From: Ascarosepion bandense
Lineage: Eukaryota; Mollusca; Cephalopoda; Sepiida; Sepiidae
Direction of reading: 5' to 3'
Assembly: GCA_037127315.1 (NCBI GenBank)
Contig: JBBBDQ010001918.1
Span: forward strand, 1,291,001-1,355,000
Length of the DNA: 64,000 nucleotides
Shown: in pieces, positions 1-10,808 of the stretch
Layout: every line of letters starts with the position of its first letter
Numbering within the stretch: position 1 is the first letter of the stretch
Translations under genes and position numbers: made by a program
Notes under the pieces: model-generated
Databases searched by the model: none
Seen by the model: the letters and a program-made list of their open reading frames with translations, nothing else
What the model was told of the DNA's origin: nothing

Positions 1-75
1 AAGTTCACTTATGAATTGCTCTGCTTCATAGTGGCTTTATTGCCTTGCTTGGGTGTAATGATTTTAAAAAAGCAT
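1..75 (+). mobile_element. LINE-A 3' tail fragment
   Basis: The stretch ending in TTGCCTTGCTTGGGTGTAATG and an A-rich run matches the 3' ends of the LINE-A copies at 26.7 kb, 49.1 kb and 58.1 kb in this window. The rest of the copy lies upstream of the window. Only the untranslated tail is present. Confidence 0.6.
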
Positions 76-179
76 AAAATATAATAAAATGTTCTGTTTG
101 TTTTGATTAAATTGTGGATTTTTAAATAAGAAAACTATAAACATATCTTTTAAATTTAAGATATGATTATCATTTCAGA

Positions 180-565
180 GATGAGAAAGAAATGTGAGGC
201 AACAGAAATAGTGTTCTACAGAAGGATGCTGAGATTACCATGGTCTTCAACATTTGAGTAACAATGAAATTTTACAAAAAATAGAACAAAAAGGAAACTT
301 GTGCTTAATATAAGATAGTGTTGAAACTTAGTGCAAATAATAAGGAAAGGGGGCTTAGAAAATTTGATACTTATAGGACATAATGAAGGTAAACTGGAAA
401 AACACTTCATAAGTTACCTGACAAGTTTGTGTAAATGGTTGGCAGAGCTGGGATTGAGAGTGATAAGAAAAGAAGTTGTGGAGAGTTATGATTGCTCATG
501 TCCAAAAGAGACATGGCATAAAGAAGAAGCTGAATTCAAAATGAAATTAAAAAGAGGATGAATGA
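180..565 (+). mobile_element. LINE-B (RTE-like) C-terminal fragment
   Basis: Degraded 3' end of the LINE-B reverse transcriptase ORF. The segments for CEATEIVFYRRMLRLPW-like, then IRKGGLENLILIGHNEGK, CKWLAELGLRVIRKE and HGT-type ends follow the same order as in the fuller copies at 30.5-31.0 kb and 32.9-33.2 kb. The frame is open from 331 to 561 only. It faces a minus-strand LINE-B fragment about 30 bp downstream, giving a tail-to-tail pair. Confidence 0.7.
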
Positions 566-597
566 TAATTTTCTATCAGTTTGCTCCTTAAATAACA

Positions 598-1010
598 GAT
601 TATTTGTCTTTTATGTGCCGTGTCTTTTCAGGATGTAGGCAATCATGGCTCTTCACATCTTCCTGTCCATTGTAACTCTTAGTAAGTTTTGTCTATTTTT
701 ATTTCTCTCAGACACTTTTGTACCGTTCTTTTGCTAAAACTCATCAAGTATATTATGTGCTTCTTTCCTCTCTCCCTCTTTTTCTCAATCTGTCCCATGA
801 GTATCAGATTTTTCAAGCCCACCTTCTTCATTAGGTGCCCCAGAAATTTCACTATACCTCTTTCTGCTGTTAAGTATAAGTTTCCTTTTTCTCCAAAACC
901 TTGTTTTTACTCACATGTTCAGTCCATGGTATCCTCAGCATCTTTCTGTAGAATCACATTTCTGTTGGTTCAAGTCTCTTCTTCACCTTTGAGGAGATTT
1001 TAATGTGGCT
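598..1010 (-). mobile_element. LINE-B (RTE-like) C-terminal fragment, minus strand
   Basis: Plus-strand text such as GCCGTGTCTTTTCAGGATGTAG, CAATCATGGCTCTTC and ATGTTCAGTCCATGGTATCC is the reverse complement of the LINE-B C-terminal region (compare 30540-30960). It is interrupted by indels and codes for nothing intact. The plus-strand open frame at 689-1003 is its shadow. Confidence 0.7.
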
Positions 1011-1905
1011 TTAAGCAAATAAGTAATAATTTTTGGGAGAATTGGCCTTTTATCTATTCTGTTTATTTTGTTTGTAAAACTTTCTGCTAACTTCAAAGCT
1101 GACACTGGTCTGTGCACACCAAGCAACTTTTCTGTTTAAACAAAAGTCAGACTATTTTACTGGGTTGAACTCTGTTATATACCCAGTGACCTTCTTGTTA
1201 CAATGACAACTTGACTCTGTAAGCCTCTAGAGACCTAATGAATGTCTCTAACCTTAATAATTATCTGTCACTCTCAACTCCTGTCTCTTGTGTAATTCCA
1301 TGTTCTTCTTCTCTTTTCCTACCTCTTTGCCCTCTGTCTCTTGTAGTCACAATTCTTCCCATTAATAAAAATTGCAAGGCCAAGAGCAATGCCCTGGCAG
1401 CAAAGAAGATACCTATAATTTTAGTCATTTAAATATATAATGAAATATAATCTATGTCCACAAATAGAATAGGCAAGTTGAAATCAATGCTGCAATTGCA
1501 ATTTTTTTGATAATTTTTTTACTAATTTTTACTAATGAAAGACTTTGTCCAAGAATACTTGTAGGCAAAATCAAGGACTGGGAGTAAATTTCATAAATAT
1601 ATAATAAAAGGTGGTGTTCCAATGAGGATGTCCCAGATGCATATTTCTCTAACTATAATAATTGTCCTGGCCTCTCTATTTGAAGAACAAATGTGCATGC
1701 ATATGTACATGTACATATACATTTTAGGAAAATCTCTGACAAAGTAGGAAATGATCTTTATGTTGATGTAACTACACATGTGCATCAAGGAGAGGAGATG
1801 GGGAAATTTTAAATTAATTTTTTTTTTTTAATACGTATTTTGGGTATAGAGTCTAGTTGATTTCATTTTTTTTTTGTATTTTTATCACTTTTTTTATTAA
1901 ATGTC
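1011..1905. other. AT-rich interval without a recognised gene
   Basis: No repeat or gene was recognised. A pyrimidine-rich tract followed by TTGTAG at about 1290-1347 looks like a splice acceptor, and the following 60 bp are open (1348-1405), but no GT donor closes it, so no exon is called. Confidence 0.4.
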
Positions 1906-1908
1906 CCA

Positions 1909-1931
1909 TACACACACACACACACACACAC

Positions 1932-1963
<32 letters not shown>
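1909..1963. repeat. (CA)n(TA)n microsatellite
   Basis: A run of CA dinucleotides passes directly into a run of TA dinucleotides. The open frame spanning it is a repeat artefact. Confidence 0.95.
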
Positions 1964-1967
<4 letters not shown>

Positions 1968-2173
1968 TTGGGCAACAATCTCTCTTATATACAGGTTTCA
2001 TTAAAAAAGACAGACAAGGTATCATCATTAAGTTTTTTGTCATTGAGTTAAAAGTATAGCTGTAAGCTCAAAAGTACAAGACTTTTGAACAATTCTTATG
2101 TAATTTGAGTTCTGAAAAGAAAAATTATACAAACACTTAGTGATAATTCCTTGACTGTCATTTGTAATGAAAC

Positions 2174-2175
<2 letters not shown>

Positions 2176-2205
<30 letters not shown>
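2176..2205. repeat. (TA)n microsatellite at the left edge of a Tc1 element
   Basis: Pure TA run immediately left of the terminal inverted repeat of the Tc1-like element. Further TA runs flank its right end (3181-3231). A TA-targeting element inserted in a TA tract is expected, so the exact target duplication cannot be read. Confidence 0.9.
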
Positions 2206-2207
<2 letters not shown>

Positions 2208-3174
2208 TACCGACTACAAGTTTGGGACCACCTAAACATTTTAGCAGAATCAAATTCGCCAAGTTTGTATTTTTTGTTATTCTTATGCAGATGTCAAGTA
2301 AAAAAAGTATTCTTTTCAACTTTAAAGTAAACATTTACTCAGTTTGCGACTTGACTTCTCTTTTGTGATCAAGTTTTTGCCGAAAATTCAGATTATTATG
2401 GTATAATTTATTTTTTTAAACCATATTACTACGGTATAAATCGCAAGGAAGAAACAGATTAGCATTGAAAAAAGAGCTCAGGTTGAAATTCTTTCAAAAG
2501 AAGGATATTCTGAACATGTTATCGCTAAAAAATTAAGCCTATCAAAAAATGGCGTGCATTATTGCCTTTAACGATTTCGAGAAACTGAGTTAAATATTGA
2601 CAAAAAGATCAGGTAGGCCCAGAGTAACATCTGTTGTAGAGGATAGGCACTTGATCATATCTAGCAAGAGGAATAGAAGAAAAACCACTCAGGAATTAAC
2701 AATTGAAATGAATTCTACTCGGCAACATCCAGTATCTGTTACTACTGTTAAGAGACAACTTCATTCTGCTGGGCTTAAAGGCTGTGTAGCAGTTAAGAAA
2801 CCATTATTAAAGAAGGAGAATAAGGGATGAAATTGATCATATAGTTCAAAATGAACTTCCTAAAAATGAACAAATGTTGTTTAAATGCTTGCAGGATGCT
2901 TGGAAATCACTTTCACCAACTTATTTTTATAAGTTATTAGAAAGAATGCCATGGATTTGCTATGCAGTAATAAAGGCTCGTGGTGGTTTCTTTGATGAAA
3001 AAATATTAATTAACTTTAATTAAATTTGAAATTGCTCTGTTAATTTTGGTTTTAATTATTGTACAATTGTGAGCAACAATGAAATATATCTATATTTATT
3101 CTTCTAAGACATAAAATTCGTTATTTCTTTTTCTAAGAGAATAAATCTAAGTGGTCCCAAACTTATGGTCGGTA
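2208..3174 (+). mobile_element. Tc1-like DNA transposon, internally deleted
   Basis: The ends are inverted copies: TACCGACTACAAGTTTGGGA on the left and, read on the other strand, TACCGACCATAAGTTTGGGA on the right. The N-terminal helix-turn-helix half is readable (2464-2826: AQVEILSKEGYSEHVIAKKL, a GRPR hinge near 2608-2625 and VSVTTVKRQLHSAGLKG). The reading then jumps to a C-terminal end of the type MPWICYAVIKARGG at about 2950-2990. The whole catalytic DDE core is missing. About 967 bp remain, against roughly 1.6 kb for an intact Tc1. It cannot make transposase and could only be moved in trans. Confidence 0.85.
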
Positions 3175-3236
3175 GTGTGTGTATATATATATATATATTA
3201 GATTTATATATATATATATATATATATAAATTTGTC

Positions 3237-3530
3237 TATATTTCTGAAATGAGGTATTGTAATTATTTACATTGTTCAAACTCAGCTTTATTGACATATT
3301 GACAACATTTTGGCCATTGTATGCATCTGCCTTCTTTGGGTGATTGGAATTTTGAACTGAACCCTTTATTTGAAAGATTCATGGCTTGTGGAACTAAAAC
3401 AATCTACCCTGGTGAACAAAATAAAAGGTTTAGTTTCAAATTTCAATCACATGAAGAAGGCTGAAACATTGGGAATATGGCAACAAAAATTAAGACAATA
3501 GTCTGAAGAATGTAAATAAGATTAAATTTT
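3237..3530. mobile_element. Family D fold-back element, copy 1
   Basis: Left arm (AATTATTTACATTGTTC, ACAACATTTTGGCCATTGTA, TTCTTTGGGTGATTGGAATT) is repeated in inverted orientation on the right (TTTCAATCACATGAAGAAGG, ACATTGGGAATATGGCAACA, GAATGTAAATAAG). The centre keeps a short strip of the tRNA-like body (CTTGTGGAACTAAAACAATC). No coding potential. Confidence 0.7.
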
Positions 3531-3804
3531 CAACTTATCATTTTTGGCTCACAGTTTCATGGATATGGTATCCACACTTTGGTTTGTTTTTTGTTTTTGC
3601 AAAACATTATTTATAAATTGAGTTTAATTAGGTAACAAATGTTCATTTAGATATGTTTTGTTAAAGATTTTGTTACTTAATCATTATTTTTAGTGGATAC
3701 CAATATTTTGAGTAGGTGCAGTTTATTTTCATCTACCGACCTGAATATTTGATAAATCTTATTAAAAACAAAATATACACTGTTCAACACTTGTGTCCCA
3801 CTAG

Positions 3805-3873
3805 GTGGGGGAATCCAATATTGCGTCTGATGTGCTTTCAGCTATCTCAGCCATGGAGTGCATCAACAAGCAA
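3805..3873 (+). CDS. candidate internal exon of the helical-repeat gene
   Basis: An acceptor TGTCCCACTAG precedes 69 bp that are clearly less AT-rich than their surroundings, followed by CAA/GTAAAA as donor. In phase 0 it reads VGESNIASDVLSAISAMECI and three more residues, with no stop. A second frame is also open. It ends in phase 0, which fits the phase-0 start of the candidate exon at 16167, 12.3 kb downstream across a Penelope element, mariners and fold-back repeats. The polypyrimidine tract is weak and there is no homology evidence, so it is a candidate only. Confidence 0.35.
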
Positions 3874-4609
3874 GTAAAATTAAATTGTATGTTATAAATG
3901 CAAATCTTTCTTAGACTATTGAAAAAAGGCTTTTATTTTGTCTGAAAGAGATTGTTTTATAGAATATGTTCTAATAAGGTGAATGTTATAATTTTAATCT
4001 TTATAATTTGTTTGCTTTCCCAAATCTTATATAGATTTTTAAAGTTTTTCTTTACAAACATTAATTTGTTTAAAATCTTTTACAAAACCTGTTTAAATAT
4101 ATATTCATTCACTCATTATTTATCAAGTATACTGTTCTAGTACCAGCTTGGAAATTTCTGGGCTTTTAGAACTAAGTCAATGATCCAACTTGAGCCATTA
4201 GTACAAGGCAGGATAGATCTATATTTTCATGTTGTTTGTACCAGATTCTGACTCTACCATCCAAATGTTGTATCCATGTAAATATCTCCTGCACCAGTTC
4301 TAAATGAAATTTTTAACAGTAGTTTAAGTTTTTCTTGTTTCCTGTTTATGATTTGGTTCCTGGTTCCTTCTAAAGTATATTTCAACTCTGTATTTCTAAT
4401 ATCTCTACCTGAACTGTGAAATTTTATTTACTATTTATTTGATTTTTAATTATTGCACTAACCTGGATATCTTACATCTGCTTGTATCTGAGATCCTCAG
4501 TATTGTTGGTGTGAGCCATTGCAGTACAGTACAAGATGTATACAAATCTGCATGTGCATCACTTGTCAACAAAGCTTTGACTTATCTAATGACCCAATAG
4601 TCATGATTG

Positions 4610-4610
<1 letters not shown>

Positions 4611-4640
<30 letters not shown>
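4611..4640. repeat. (TA)n microsatellite
   Basis: Pure TA run inside otherwise unassigned AT-rich sequence (3880-5225), in which nothing else was recognised. The 89-residue Phe/Tyr/Leu-rich frame at 4960-5229 is low-complexity T-rich DNA and is not called. Confidence 0.9.
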
Positions 4641-4644
<4 letters not shown>

Positions 4645-5229
4645 ATTATGTTTTAGAACATGTACATAATTTCTTCTATATATGTCCTCTTATTATACAA
4701 TCATATGGCTGTTTCAGTGTTTGGACTCAAACATGTCAGTGGGGAAAAGTAAGAGTTTGGAATCATTCTCTGTTTATATTTGGTTCTTGTTGTCGTGGGG
4801 GTTGGTTGGGGTTATTGGTAATTAAGTGAATGTGTCTCTCATTTATCAGTCGGGTATATCTTTTGGTTAGAATTTCTAAGAGGGTGGCGTGTTGAGTGGT
4901 CATTTTTATGGTTGGCTATCGTTTAATTGATTGATGTCTGTTGTTAGGGGACTTAATTCATGTATTTTAAATTTGATCCTGTGACTAGGTTTTCACTTTG
5001 GGGTTTCTTAGATAGACGTGGTAGGAGTGGGGTGTTTTTTCTTTCCAATTTTGATTTTTTCGGTATGGAATATTTTTTTATTTTATACGGTTTTTTTTTA
5101 AATATATTTTTTTATTTTATATTCAAGTTTGGAGTATTATTGTATTTAGGCAAAGTTATTTCAAGAAATCTAAACTTGTATTTTTTAGGAAGTAAATGCA
5201 AATTAGCATTTTATCAGTTTTTTGTATAA

Positions 5230-5815
5230 AGTTGTATGTTTAATCTTGATTTTAAGTTTAGAGGGTCGGTTTTTTCTTTTAATTTATTTTATATTCTTTT
5301 TTCTATAAATTATCGTTTGGAATCCTATTTATTTCTTTTAATTTTTTATATATTTTATTTATTTAGATATTTTTGCGGGCATTAGATCTTACTTTAAGGA
5401 TTTATTACATCGATTTTTTCTATAGCATTTTTTATCTTTTATAATAAAAATATCTATTCAAATTTCCAGTATTTTTTTTAGTGTGATTGTAGGGTTAGAT
5501 CTTACGTGTGCTTACAGTTTATTTTTGTGTATGATATAATTATTCTGAAGTAGTATATTTAATCTTGATTTTGAATATATGAATTTTGATTCTTTTTCGA
5601 GTTTGGGAGCCATTTGTTTAATTTTGATTTTTCTAGTACGCAATATTTTTGTAAGGTTATTGGTGTAGGCTTTAGTGATAGACCTTCCTTTAAGGATTTA
5701 TTGGATTGATTTTTTCTATAGCATTTTTTATCTTTTATAATGAGAATATCTAATCAAACTCTTAGTATTTCTTAGCATGATTGTAGGGTTAGGTCCCTAA
5801 TGTGCTTGCAGTTTA
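5230..5815. repeat. two-copy direct repeat, ~280 bp units, 3' of the Penelope element
   Basis: Unit 1 (about 5230-5530) and unit 2 (about 5555-5815) share TTTAATCTTGATTTT, then TTTAAGGATTTATT, GATTTTTTCTATAGCATTTT, GATTGTAGGGTTAG and a GTGTGCTTACAGTTTA / ATGTGCTTGCAGTTTA segment in the same order. The repeat lies directly 3' (minus strand) of the Penelope endonuclease. Penelope-like elements are known for tandem copies and terminal direct repeats, so this may be part of the element. Confidence 0.7.
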
Positions 5816-5861
5816 CTGTGGTTTCGTGTCTCTGATTTATTTATATATTTAAGGATCTCTA

Positions 5862-7119
5862 TTTTTTCTTAAAGGCAAAGAAAGCATGGTTCTTTTATAG
5901 AGTTTGCTGTTCTTGCTTTTTTGAGAATTTTCCATTTGACCTTAGGTGTTTTATTTTCGTCTTTTAATTTCCAAAAGTGTTTGGATAGAGATGTCATGTT
6001 TTGTTTTTCTTTGTTGTTGAAGGATGAGAGGTGATTGTAAAAGCGCTTTTTAAATACATTCATGGTATTCCCAATATATATTTTTTCATCCTTAGGATTT
6101 TCTAAGGATGAAATCGAACACATATATATCAGAGATTTCGTCAGACATTTATTGGCCATGGGGCATTGGTTGGGGTTTCTACAGTTACAGAGGTTGTTAT
6201 CATGGGACGGACTTGTTTGTATGAGTGTTGGATTTATTTTTGCTGTGTATTTTTAATATTTTAGTGTTATGCATTTTGAGTATTTTTTCTAGATTATTGG
6301 AACAGCTATAGCTTAATTTTATGGTATTTTTATTAAAGATTTTGTTCAGAGAGTTATTTTTGGGAAAGTGCTTCTCTACTAATTTAAGAAATTTGTGTCC
6401 CAGCTTGAAATTAACTGATTGGTTGAAAATGGAGGGTTATACCATATTATTTGCCTGCTTCTATTTTTGCTTTTTGGACTTTTGAATTTTTCCACAAAGC
6501 TGATTTTTGATGATTTATACCTGCTTTCATAAAGGATTCTATTATAAATTACCTTGTGCTTATCAAATATCTCTTTGTTGGATGAGTGTGTGTTAATGCA
6601 ACGTTCAACTGATGATGGGATGTGCTTAATAATGGATGGTGGATGATTAGAGTTGGGGTTTATATATATTGGGTTAGCATTGTTTTTTATGTAAGGTTGG
6701 AAAGTGTTCAATACTAGGTCTAATGTTATGTCTAGGAAGTCTATTTGCTTGATATTGTGGTTAATTACTACATTAAGGCCAAAGGATTTAAAGACTCTAT
6801 GGATTAATTTTCTGGTTTTATCAACCTTAACTCCAGTAGATTTATCAATTATCATCAGTCCGTCGTCCCTATACAGTCCTATCCTGCTCGTTTCTATTTC
6901 CTTATGTGCAGTTAAGTTGTACACTAAGAATAATCCGGTTAGATCCAAAGCTTCTGCAGAATCCAGTGCACCCATGGATAAATCAAAGTTATCCTTTGAG
7001 TTCTTAGTCTACTGTTCATTGTTGTGGATTATAACTGATTTCCTGCAGTTCCGGATAATTCTGATGTCATCCTCTGTGATGTCCGAGTAGAACACTGCGA
7101 ACTCCAGGGCTCTATACAT
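5862..7119 (-). pseudogene. Penelope-like retroelement: reverse transcriptase plus GIY-YIG endonuclease, broken
   Basis: On the minus strand a Penelope-type RT C-terminal half is readable. It starts near the SDITEDDIRIIRNCRKSVIIH segment (7119-7020), followed by MGALDSAEALDLTGLFLVYN, the catalytic motif YRDD (codons 6873-6862), IDFLDITLDL, NSNHPPSIIKHIPSSVERCI and an IIWYNPPFS motif (6975-6379). After frame breaks come CNCRNPNQCPMANKCL and a GIY-YIG nuclease (6159-5869) with KIYIGN, an FKKRFYNHL helix and LSKHFWKLKD. Family knowledge: such elements copy RNA into DNA at exposed 3' ends, the nuclease nicking the target. The 5' part of the RT is missing and stops separate RT from nuclease, so it is dead. 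Plus-strand frames at 6062-6256 and 6704-7090 are shadows. Confidence 0.9.
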
Positions 7120-7198
7120 CATATATCAAACACTGTTTTAAATTAATGTTTTGGACGGAAAAAAATTTTTCTTTTTCTCTCCTCATTCTATACTCACT

Positions 7199-7201
<3 letters not shown>

Positions 7202-7242
<41 letters not shown>

Positions 7243-7250
7243 CACACACA
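7202..7250. repeat. (TA)n(CA)n microsatellite
   Basis: TA run passing into CA repeats, abutting the 3' end of the minus-strand mariner at 7252. Confidence 0.9.
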
Positions 7251-7251
7251 C

Positions 7252-8438
7252 AAACTTTGAATAAGTTCTTGCTGATTTTTCATGAAAAGTAATGAAGTAA
7301 TGTTTTTTTTACAAAAATTAGTAAGAAACATGTCACTGAAAGCTACTACTTTTTCCCATTTTGTAGTAGCATTTGAATTCCATGTCAGAAAAAGGGCACA
7401 TCTTTTGAGGTTAACTACAAGTCAACCCATTTTTTGGCATCTTCAAAAGAATGAAAGCACATCTTAGCCAGGTCATGTGCTATCAATTAGAACAAGTGAT
7501 AATTGGGTGAGCCAATGTCTGGTGAATACAGTGGATGGGATAGGCCTCCCCATTTAAGCATTTCCAAGTAGGTTTTCATCAATTTTACAACATGTGTCCT
7601 ATTATTGTCAAAATCATTTTATCATCTCTGCTGTATAGTGGCTGTTTTTTTCTTCAATGCTCGGTTCATATACATCAGTTGTAATTGATAGCAATCACCC
7701 TTGATAGTTTCAGTTGGTTTGAGCAGCTATATCTAGCTAATCCCTTAAAATGCAGAGCTGAATATTCAAACCTTTGATATTTGGCTTGGACGCTGATGTT
7801 AATAAATAACCTAACTGACTCCACAATCTTCTATGCTTAGGTTTATCATAATGTGTCCACTTTTCATTGCCACTTATGATATGATGTAATAAAACCTTTT
7901 TGGCTGTGGAGACAGCTGTTCACACGTGACAAAACACTGTATGATGTCTCTCAGCTTTAACTTACATGGAACCCAATGTCTTTCCTTTCCTAATGCTTTC
8001 AAACATTTAGAAACTGTTGTTTGATAAACTTCTAATGATTCTGCCAGTTCAGCTCTCACCTGACACAAGTCAGAACACTCTTTATCTTTAACATCAAAAT
8101 CATTTTTTTTGAAGCATTAAACAAATCTCTGCATGTTTTTTCCAACAAAGCATGGTTGGTATAAGTCTCAACAAGAATCCTGTGTGCTTCAACTGCAGGT
8201 TTCTTTTGAATAAAGTAGTGCAGTAAAATTCCCTGCAAATACATTATCTTTGGCATGAAATCCAATATATTAAATGCTATGAAAAAGAAAGTTGTTTACA
8301 CTTGAGAAAATGACATGCACTTATCAAGCTGAAGTAAAGTGGTACTTACTTATAGATGTATTACCATCAGAAACTACATGTTCACAGTTCTGGGAATGGC
8401 ATTTGCTGAAAAACAGTGAGAACTTATTCCAGATCCTA

Positions 8439-8440
<2 letters not shown>
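7252..8440 (-). pseudogene. mariner transposon, minus strand, inactive (copy M1)
   Basis: Both ends carry the same terminal repeat in opposite orientation: TTTGAATAAGTTCTTGCT at the left, GAGAACTTATTCCAGATCCT at the right. Reading the minus strand from 8265 gives the mariner N-terminus MDFMPKIMYLQGILLHYFIQ, AHRILVETYTNHAL, the second helix-turn-helix (LAESLEVYQTTVSKCLKALG, 8050-7990) and HHIISGNEKWTHYDKPK at about 7885-7838. In intact mariners this last motif is GDEKW and its Asp is the first catalytic residue; here it is Asn. Many frameshifts follow. About 1.19 kb, near full length. Confidence 0.85.

Positions 8441-8442
<2 letters not shown>

Positions 8443-8489
<47 letters not shown>
8443..8489. 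repeat. (AT)n microsatellite beside mariner M1
   Basis: Long AT run at the 5' end of mariner copy M1; such runs are natural targets for TA-specific insertion. Confidence 0.9.
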
Positions 8490-8492
<3 letters not shown>

Positions 8493-8534
8493 AAAGTATA
8501 CTTTTACAGTATGCCATATTTATAAATAATATTT

Positions 8535-8644
8535 CTTCATATCAGAAATAGACCATGTGTAAATATAAAAGTAGACACTGAGGTCAGCACCAAGTGCCAA
8601 CAGTTTATTTCATGTTTGAACACAATCTTCAGGCTATGTCTGAG

Positions 8645-8680
<36 letters not shown>
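8535..8680. mobile_element. Family E fold-back fragment plus (TA)n(CA)n
   Basis: AAATATAAAAGTAGACACTG, AGGTCAGCACCAAGTGCCAA and CACAATCTTCAGGCTATGTC match one arm of the family E element at 58.4 kb. It is followed by a TA and CA dinucleotide run (8645-8680). Only one arm is present. Confidence 0.6.
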
Positions 8681-8999
8681 AATGTTATTAGGTAAATCTA
8701 ATTTAGTTTGTTGTATGTTTATTATTATAAATAATATGACACAAACAAAATTAAAATCATTGATTTTATTCAATTTTTTATGGTACAGTGAATATTCAGT
8801 ACAGTCACTTTTTCTGCCATTTAGACTAGGATTAAACTGTTGTAATTATTCCTCGTAGGCTAAAAATAGTTTCTGCCTTTTTAGTATTCAAAACATATAA
8901 GCATGTAAAGTTCGTTGAAGCTAAAATCAAAATTCTTTATATTGGAAATGAACTGTTTTCATATTTATGTTATGTAAGAATTCTTCATTCTTGACAGAA

Positions 9000-9048
9000 T
9001 AATTATTTTTTGTATATATATATATATATATATACAAAAAATAATTAT
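9000..9048. repeat. perfect AT-rich palindrome
   Basis: AATAATTATTTTTTGTATAT and its reverse complement surround a TA run, forming a perfect inverted repeat that could extrude as a cruciform. Nothing codes here. The interval 9060-9465 that follows holds no recognised feature. Confidence 0.85.
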
Positions 9049-9469
9049 ATATATATGTGCGTACAGTACATCCTGATTACACATATAAAGGTTTCTCTGT
9101 GAATAATGTAGATTATTGTTTTTCTTCTTCCCCTTATTTCATTTCCATTTACTCAATGTTCAAATTTTGTTTTATCTTGTACTTTAATTTGCTTATTATT
9201 TTTCATTTCCTTCTTTCATTCCAGTATTAAGATGTTAAGCTCGACATCTTTAGTTTTTTGTATCAAGTAACAGCAAAATAATGCACAGAATTTTTCACTA
9301 TATTTTTTTATCTTCATCTTTCTGTATTTTGTAAAGAAAATGAAGTTGTTTTCATTTTTGTTATCAAATCATATCAACCTGGGAAACATGAAACCTTCTT
9401 ATTTCGAAGATCAGTGATTGCAAATCCTTGCTGAATAAAATAAATGCTGTTTGCCATAAAATAACACTA

Positions 9470-10795
9470 TAAACCAACTAGAGCTTAAAGATTCTCTGTT
9501 ATTACATTATTCTGGTATACAAGGTTTGACAAAATTTATTTCCCTTGATAGATGAAGGAATGTTGAAATTAAAGTGTTAAAAAACAGTGAATTGGTAACA
9601 CTTTTCAGTAGATTTTGTGTTGCAGCAAAGATAAAGTGAATTATCTCTTTTTTATGAGTACAAACAACAGAGCATTCTTAGCCTCTAAATTATTGTTTGT
9701 CATAGTGTCAAACATGTTGGATTTCTTGCCAAAAATAGTGTATTTGTGGAAAATTTTGCTGTACTACTTTATTCAAAAGAAATTTGTAACTGAAGCACAC
9801 AGAATTCTTGTTGAGACTTACACCAACCATGCTCTGTCAGAAACAACATGCAGAGATTGGTTTAGATGCTTAAAAAATAATGATTTTGATGTTGAAGATA
9901 AAGAATGCTGTAGTGCATTGAAAATGTTTGACGACAATGAAATGGAGGCATTACTTCATGAAGACTCATGTCAGGTGCAAGCTGAACCTGAAGAATCATT
10001 AGGAGTTGATCATACAACTGTCTCAAAATTTTCAAAAGCAAGAATAAGTTAAAGCTGAGAGATGCTGAATTGCATCTTGTCACATCTGAACAGCTACTTC
10101 AACAGCAGAAAAAGAAAGTTTTTTTTAGATCATATCATGACCAGCAATGAAAAGTGGATACACTATGATAACCCTAAGCATAGATATTCATGGAGTAAGT
10201 CCAGCCTTGCATCAACATGGGTGGAAAATCCATGGTTTGTTTGAAGCTTCTATTCTGCATTTGGTGGGATCAGCTAGGTGTAGTTTATTATGAGCTGCTC
10301 AAACAGACTAAAACCATCATGGGAGATCATTATCAACTACAATTGATGCATTTGAGCCAAGCATAAAAAAAACAGCCGCTATACGAGCAGAAATATGACA
10401 AAGTAATTTTGCAACGTGACAATGCTGAGCCCACATGTTGAAAAGCAGGTGAAAACCTATTTGAAAATACTTAAATGGGAAGTTGTACCCCACCCATCAA
10501 ATTCACCTGACATTGCCCTGTTTGATTATCACTTGTTCTAATCAATGACATATGGTCTGGCTGAGCAGCACTTTCAGTCTTATGAAAATGCAAAAACTGG
10601 GTTTACTCATGGTAGGCTTCTAAAAATGTGTTGTTTTTTTTTCAACGTAGAATTCAAATACTACCAGAAAGTTGCAAAAAAGTAGTGGCTAGTCATGGAC
10701 AATACTTTCAGTGACATGTTTCGTATTCATTTTTGTAAATAAAACATCACTTTTCATGAAATATCAGATGGAGAACTTATTCAAGATCCTAATAA
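9470..10795 (+). pseudogene. mariner transposon, plus strand, inactive (copy M2)
   Basis: The transposase is readable over most of its length: a start region at 9714, YFIQKKFVTEAHRILVETYT, TTCRDWFRCLKNNDFDVEDK, then after a frameshift near 10030 MTSNEKWIHYDNPKH (about 10138-10180), WWDQLGVVYYELLKQT, LQRDNAEPTC (second Asp, about 10410) and HPSNSPDIALFDYH (third Asp, about 10490). The first catalytic Asp (GDEKW in active mariners) is Asn. It ends with the terminal repeat GAGAACTTATTCAAGATCCT at 10772. Its 5' untranslated part differs from that of M1, implying another subfamily or a replaced left end. Confidence 0.9.
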
Positions 10796-10808
10796 TACAA
10801 CTGGGACA

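Noticed and set aside
1238..1432. Open frame with an acceptor-like TTGTAG at 1342-1347, considered as an upstream exon of the helical-repeat gene
   Set aside because: No GT donor follows the 60-bp open stretch in any usable position, and the frame has no recognisable protein character.
4960..5229. 89-codon open frame
   Set aside because: Phe/Tyr/Leu-rich translation of T-rich DNA next to the Penelope 3' repeats; no domain and no coding composition.
8292..8858. Overlapping frames with YIYIYI and THTHTH runs on both strands
   Set aside because: Produced by TA and CA microsatellites; the rest is mariner or family E sequence.
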